Below are positions 30,365 through 34,088 of a DNA stretch of 34,088 bases, one piece after another. Position numbers and translations under genes: made by a program. The stretch comes from Oligoflexia bacterium (GTDB taxonomy: Bacteria > Bdellovibrionota > UBA1018): the NCBI GenBank assembly GCA_023700925.1, contig JAMPXZ010000009.1, positions 1 to 34,088 on the forward strand, given 5' to 3'. Within the stretch, counting starts at the first letter, position 1. Every line of letters begins with the position of its first letter. A model generated the notes under the pieces. It made no database searches, was not told the origin of the DNA, and saw nothing but the letters and a program-made list of their open reading frames with translations.

Positions 30365-32536
30365 ATGACATTATCTTTCAAGCGCCTGGCGTTGGGGTTG
30401 GGTGTGGTGATCGCGCTTTGCTATGCGGGAAGCCTGACCGGTGGCTTTCATTTCGACGATTCCCACAGCGTGGAGTCGAACCTCGCCGTTCGTTCGATGG
30501 CCAACATCCCGAGCTTCTGGACCGATGCGACGACCTCGTCGTTTATCCCGGAAAACCGGGTCTATCGCCCCCTGGTTTACACCTTCTACTCGATCTGCTG
30601 GACGATCGGCGGCGGCCAGACCTGGCCCTTCCATGTCATGAAAATCTTCATGCACTGGGGCGTTGCCTTGGCGCTGATGCTGATCTGGGCGCGGCTGTGG
30701 TCGGAGCCGGGATGGTTCCCGCTCAAGAACCTGAATATCCGGTTTCCATTCTTCAAAGCCCCGATCGCCGTGACGCCCCTCGTGGCGGCCTTCCTCCTCG
30801 CACTGCTCTTCGGCATCCATCCCGCCGGCTCCGAGTGCGTCGATTACGTCTCGGCGACGACCTCGCTCCAATGCGCGCTGTTCTATGTGTGGGCGTACTA
30901 CGCGTACCTGCTCTACCGCGATTCGCGTGATCCTCGAAAGCTGGCGCTTTCCCTGGGGCTCTATTTTCTTTCCGTCGCTTCCAAGGAAGAAGGCATCACT
31001 CTCCCGGCGATGATCTTTCTGACTGAGTTCTTTCTCGCTCGTCCGGCGGCCAAAAAGCGCCCCGGGGCCGAATCCGCCTGGAGCGCGTTTGCTCAGCGCG
31101 TTTGGGTCAACTTCAAGTTCTCGGTCCCTTACGTGGCCATGGGCCTCGCGCTTGCGGCCTGGATCGTGCTCATGCGGCCTGCGTCGGGCGACGAGTCGCG
31201 CGGCTACCATTCCTCGCTTTCGTACTTCCTCACTCAGTGGCGCGCCTATCTCTGGTACATGCGCCTCTGGTTCTGGCCGTGGGATCTCAACGCCGACAAC
31301 GCCTCCATCGAGTTCTCCAAATCTCTTACCGATCCGCTCGTCATCCAGGCGGCGATCGGCAACCTTCTCGTGCTGGTGATCTCGTGGATGAATCGCAGGA
31401 AATATCCCGCGCTGCTTTTCGGCGTGGTCTGGTTCTATGTCACGATCGCTCCCGCTTCGAGCGTGGTGGTTCTCGCCGAGGCGATCAACGAGCACCGGAT
31501 GTACCTGGCGTACGTCGGCTTCGCCGGCGGTACCTTCACGGTCCTTCTCGCGATGAGCGAGGCTCTTTTCGCCGAGCAGACGCGCGCGGTTCGCCTGGCC
31601 TGGATATTCCTCGCCGTCGCGGTGGGACTCTTCACGGGCACGCAGGAACGCAACCGCGTCTGGCGCAACGGCCAAAACCTTTGGACCGACACGGTCGAGA
31701 AGAACCCCACCTCCGGTCGAGCGCTCAACAACCTGGCGCTCGTTTACATGGCTCGCGCCGAATATGACCGTGCGTTGCCGCTTCTCGATAAGTGCGCTCA
31801 GCACTGGCCGACCTACATGTACTGCGCCCTCAATAAGGGCCTGGTTCTGGCGAGTCAGGCCGACATTGCGGACAAGGCCGGCAACAAGGCCGAGAGCACG
31901 CGTCTGGCGGCGCTCTCGGAGGCATCGCTTCTTCGCGCCTATGAGCTCAATCCGCGGAACGTGCACGTGAACTACCACCTCGGCAAGCTCCATCAGATGC
32001 GCAAGAAAGACTACGAAAAGGCCGCTTTTCATTTCAAAACCGCGATTGACCTCACGGCCGGCCGCTATCCCGCGGCCGAGGCGGATCTCGCGAACTGCTA
32101 CGCGAAGATGGGCAAGGCAGTCGAAGCCAAGGCCGCTTTCGAGCGGGCCCTTCAGCTCGATTCCAATCCGGAAGGGATGCTTTTCGAAAAAGCGAGAGGC
32201 ACGCTCGACGCCGGTGATCCTGCCGGCGCCGCCGAGACGTATCGTAAGCTGCTCGAGCGCAATCCCAGGCATCTTCAGGCCTGGTATAACCTTGGTGTGA
32301 CCTATCTCGCCCTTAAGCAGGTGGGCGAGGCCCGCGCCGCGTTCGAGCGAACCGTGGCCCTCGATCCCCGGAGCGAGCAGGGCTGGTACAATCTCGCCGT
32401 TACCGCCGACACCCTAGGCGACGGCCCCACGGCCATCTCGGCGGTCCGCGAGCTCGCGCGGCTTCAGCCGGGCAAGCCTAAGTACGGCACGAGACTCCAG
32501 GAGCTGCTCAGGAAGTACGGCGGAACGCCGCAATGA
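30365..32536 (+). CDS. TMTC-like polytopic glycosyltransferase with C-terminal TPR repeats
   Basis: A 723-residue protein. The N-terminal 430 residues have about eight to ten membrane helices and the family marks FHFDDSHSV (Asp31/Asp32, first lumen-type loop), YRPLVYTFYSICW and LFGIHPAGSECVDYVSATTS, as in GT-C enzymes of the TMTC/ArnT-like kind that use lipid-linked sugars. Residues about 445-715 are TPR repeats (RALNNLALVYMARAEYDRAL, AWYNLGVTYLALKQVGEARA). The role is probably sugar transfer on the outer face of the inner membrane. It overlaps the next gene by 4 nt. Confidence 0.87.
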   Translation: MTLSFKRLALGLGVVIALCYAGSLTGGFHFDDSHSVESNLAVRSMANIPSFWTDATTSSFIPENRVYRPLVYTFYSICWTIGGGQTWPFHVMKIFMHWGVALALMLIWARLWSEPGWFPLKNLNIRFPFFKAPIAVTPLVAAFLLALLFGIHPAGSECVDYVSATTSLQCALFYVWAYYAYLLYRDSRDPRKLALSLGLYFLSVASKEEGITLPAMIFLTEFFLARPAAKKRPGAESAWSAFAQRVWVNFKFSVPYVAMGLALAAWIVLMRPASGDESRGYHSSLSYFLTQWRAYLWYMRLWFWPWDLNADNASIEFSKSLTDPLVIQAAIGNLLVLVISWMNRRKYPALLFGVVWFYVTIAPASSVVVLAEAINEHRMYLAYVGFAGGTFTVLLAMSEALFAEQTRAVRLAWIFLAVAVGLFTGTQERNRVWRNGQNLWTDTVEKNPTSGRALNNLALVYMARAEYDRALPLLDKCAQHWPTYMYCALNKGLVLASQADIADKAGNKAESTRLAALSEASLLRAYELNPRNVHVNYHLGKLHQMRKKDYEKAAFHFKTAIDLTAGRYPAAEADLANCYAKMGKAVEAKAAFERALQLDSNPEGMLFEKARGTLDAGDPAGAAETYRKLLERNPRHLQAWYNLGVTYLALKQVGEARAAFERTVALDPRSEQGWYNLAVTADTLGDGPTAISAVRELARLQPGKPKYGTRLQELLRKYGGTPQ

Positions 32537-33630
32537 CGCGCTGGCGACGGATCAAAGGCGTCTGCCTGCTGGCAGCGTTCGCCGCCTCGAGCGGGCACGC
32601 CGCGACGGAGTACACCGCGGAACTCGAGCGTGTGATCCCTTTGCGAGCCAATGGCACGCTCCAGGTCATCAATAACCGCGGGGATGTGGTGATTGAAGGA
32701 TGGGCACAGGACAAGGTCCGGGTGCGCGGCAGGAAAAGGGCCTTGGCGGACACCGAAGAAGAAGCGCAGCGCCTGTTTTCGGCAATTGATTTCCGCAGTC
32801 GCACGATCGAGGGCGGCGTCGAGCTCTCAGCTGAATATGGCCGAGGTCTGTCCATCGAGGAGCGCCTCAAGGAGCGTTCAAATCCGCGCACCGGCATGGC
32901 GATGCATGTTTTGGCGCCCTCGAATCTGCCTTTGCGGGTATGGGCGGTGGCCGGAAAGGTCTTCCTCAAGTCGTGGAGAGGATCGGTCGAGCTTCGCTCC
33001 GCCTCCGGGGAAATTCGCGTGGAGGCTGTCCGTGGAAAAAACGCGGTATCCATTCTCTGTCCCTCCTGCGCGATGACCGTCGAGAATATCCGCGGCCCGC
33101 TCAGGTGTCTCGGAGGTAGCGGCAAGATCCATTTGAAGGACATCGAGGGAGCGTCCATTTACGTCGAGTCTGCGGAGGGCCCCGTGGTGGCGAACCGGAT
33201 CTCCGGCGAACAGCTATACGTGGTGAAATCAGGTGCTCTCCAGATTTCCGATTCGGATGGGCATGTCGAGTTTCACGGGCAACAGGGTGACGTCAAGATC
33301 GAGGATGGCATGGGGTTCGTCAGCGGCCGGACGACCAGTGGGAATATTTTTGTAGGAATGCGACGATGGGTGTTTCATGATAAGGCTCTTATTGAGTCGA
33401 CTGCTGGAAATATTTCCCTCGTATTGCCACGTGATCTGTCGGCTGACTTGGAGGTAGCGAGCGCGCAAGGGAAGGTGACCGTCACGATTCCACTTCAAAG
33501 CGGTCAGGCACCGACCGGATCAACTCCGCGCAGCTCCTCGCGACACGTTGTTGGAACGGCGGGGGATGGCGGGGAGCTTCTCAAGGTGACAAGTGACACC
33601 GGAGATATCGTTGTAACGAATCGAAAATAA
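32533..33630 (+). CDS. DUF4097-type putative exported beta-repeat protein
   Basis: A 365-residue protein with a signal peptide (MTRWRRIKGVCLLAAFAASS, cleavage near GHA-A) and repeating beta strands (LQVINNRGDVVIEGW, KVFLKSWRGSVELRSASGEI, LQISDSDGHVEFHGQQGDVK, GDIVVTNRK), the right-handed beta pattern of DUF4097 (also called putative adhesin). It is predicted to be secreted or periplasmic. The ATGA overlap with the TMTC-like gene shows translational coupling, so it probably acts with the glycan system. Confidence 0.87.
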   Translation: MTRWRRIKGVCLLAAFAASSGHAATEYTAELERVIPLRANGTLQVINNRGDVVIEGWAQDKVRVRGRKRALADTEEEAQRLFSAIDFRSRTIEGGVELSAEYGRGLSIEERLKERSNPRTGMAMHVLAPSNLPLRVWAVAGKVFLKSWRGSVELRSASGEIRVEAVRGKNAVSILCPSCAMTVENIRGPLRCLGGSGKIHLKDIEGASIYVESAEGPVVANRISGEQLYVVKSGALQISDSDGHVEFHGQQGDVKIEDGMGFVSGRTTSGNIFVGMRRWVFHDKALIESTAGNISLVLPRDLSADLEVASAQGKVTVTIPLQSGQAPTGSTPRSSSRHVVGTAGDGGELLKVTSDTGDIVVTNRK

Positions 33631-33762
33631 AGAAATAAACCCGAGTCCTGGCGTTTGATTTTTCGCTAATGAATGCTGCGCGTCAATACCGAGAGAGTCC
33701 ATGCTGCGAGACGGCTGGGATTCGACCGAGCAAAAATATCTGAGTATCTGTAAAAAAACAGG

Positions 33763-34088
33763 TTGCGTCGAACTCAAAACGGCGCTAAATCATACGACAC
33801 ACTGAACGATAGCGATCTGGCGCTGTTCCAAGATTTAGACCACGCCACTATCTGTTGAAGTTGCGGCCTGTAGAGTGAATGGCGGCCGAAGGCGCGATCC
33901 GGAGCTTGGAAGAGCAGGAGCTTTTCGTCTTCAGTGTTTGTTCTTTGAAAATTAGGATGAATTTTTTGAAAGAGAAAGTGAGGGTGAGTAGGCAGCTCAC
34001 AGGTCCCGTGAGGGAGATGTGAGTGATGTCGAAAAACCTCGAGCAATTTCTTCTTTTAGTAAGCAAATAATTCGCGGTGAGCTTTGGA
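33763..34088 (+). promoter_or_regulatory. Probable rRNA operon promoter and leader, incomplete
   Basis: After the DUF4097 stop there is no convincing gene to the right edge. An A-rich stretch (CAAAAATATC, TAAAAAAACA) precedes TTGCGT (33763-33768), with a weak TAAATC 17 bp later. TGTTCTTTGAAA (33939-33950) matches the boxA antitermination sequence of rRNA leaders, and a hairpin CTCACA...TGTGAG with inner CCC-GTGA-GGG follows (33996-34023). 16S rRNA would start beyond the window; nothing of it is visible. Minus-strand ORFs of the track here are treated as spurious. Confidence 0.5.

Noticed and set aside
30371-32272. 633-codon minus-strand ORF
   Set aside because: Antisense to the TMTC-like gene, with no recognisable motif; a long stop-free shadow due to high G+C.
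33774-34066. Two minus-strand ORFs at the right edge
   Set aside because: No motifs, no ribosome sites, and they overlap the boxA-like rRNA leader.
1-34088. CRISPR array or prophage
   Set aside because: No regularly spaced direct repeats with unique spacers and no capsid, terminase, integrase or transposase gene were seen.

Overview
The window looks like a high-G+C chromosomal segment of a Bdellovibrionota (Bdellovibrio/Oligoflexia-type) or related predatory-lineage bacterium. The case is indirect. It has a TIGR02147-family regulator followed by a secreted GNGGDVVVC protein, a type-2 isoleucyl-tRNA synthetase, a long HAE3-type MMPL exporter, and a free-standing-looking cyclic-di-GMP-I riboswitch with its own terminator, like the merRNA known from Bdellovibrio. 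No rRNA gene is inside the window, but the right edge looks like an rrn leader, so the sequence may be a metagenomic contig that broke at an rRNA operon.

Layout. 1-1368: secreted protein (partial) and TIGR02147 regulator. 1343-1717: small Cys-repeat ORF. 1718-2427: a non-coding mosaic of palindromes and tRNA-Arg-derived repeats around a tRNA-Arg(CCU) gene. 2464-5660: SGNH hydrolase, acylphosphatase, HU protein, RMD1/DUF155 membrane protein and an IHF-like protein with a strong terminator. 5679-8735: arginase - ornithine aminotransferase - degenerate UppP-like membrane protein, one tightly coupled operon. 8859-15178: a stress cluster (two universal stress proteins, HAD-GH65 fusion, Hsp20, DUF1540 protein). 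15175-21366: trmO, ileS and MMPL exporter. 21496-22425: TRASH-type zinc protein and GNAT, divergent from an ArsR-like regulator (22532-23731). 23728-25397: a lower-G+C island with HigB-HigA, a small membrane protein and a protein with a DUF6973-like motif. 25460-25689: a palindrome carrying tRNA-Cys(GCA). 25760-26783: queE behind a c-di-GMP-I riboswitch and intrinsic terminator. 26920-33630: envelope-glycan cluster (GT2, DUF2304, ATP-grasp, polysaccharide deacetylase, TMTC-like TPR glycosyltransferase, DUF4097 protein). 33631-34088: probable rRNA operon promoter/leader with boxA.

Functional themes. Arginine is taken to ornithine and then glutamate semialdehyde by the rocF-rocD pair. The stress cluster combines a phosphorolytic disaccharide enzyme with chaperone and Usp proteins, which suits survival under starvation. 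The right third builds or modifies surface polysaccharide. The most unusual features are the mirrored 3' halves of both tRNA genes, the c-di-GMP riboswitch leader before queE, the seven-cysteine repeat with exact 10-residue spacing, the UppP-like protein lacking its usual catalytic motifs, and the four-gene HigBA/membrane/DUF6973-like island.
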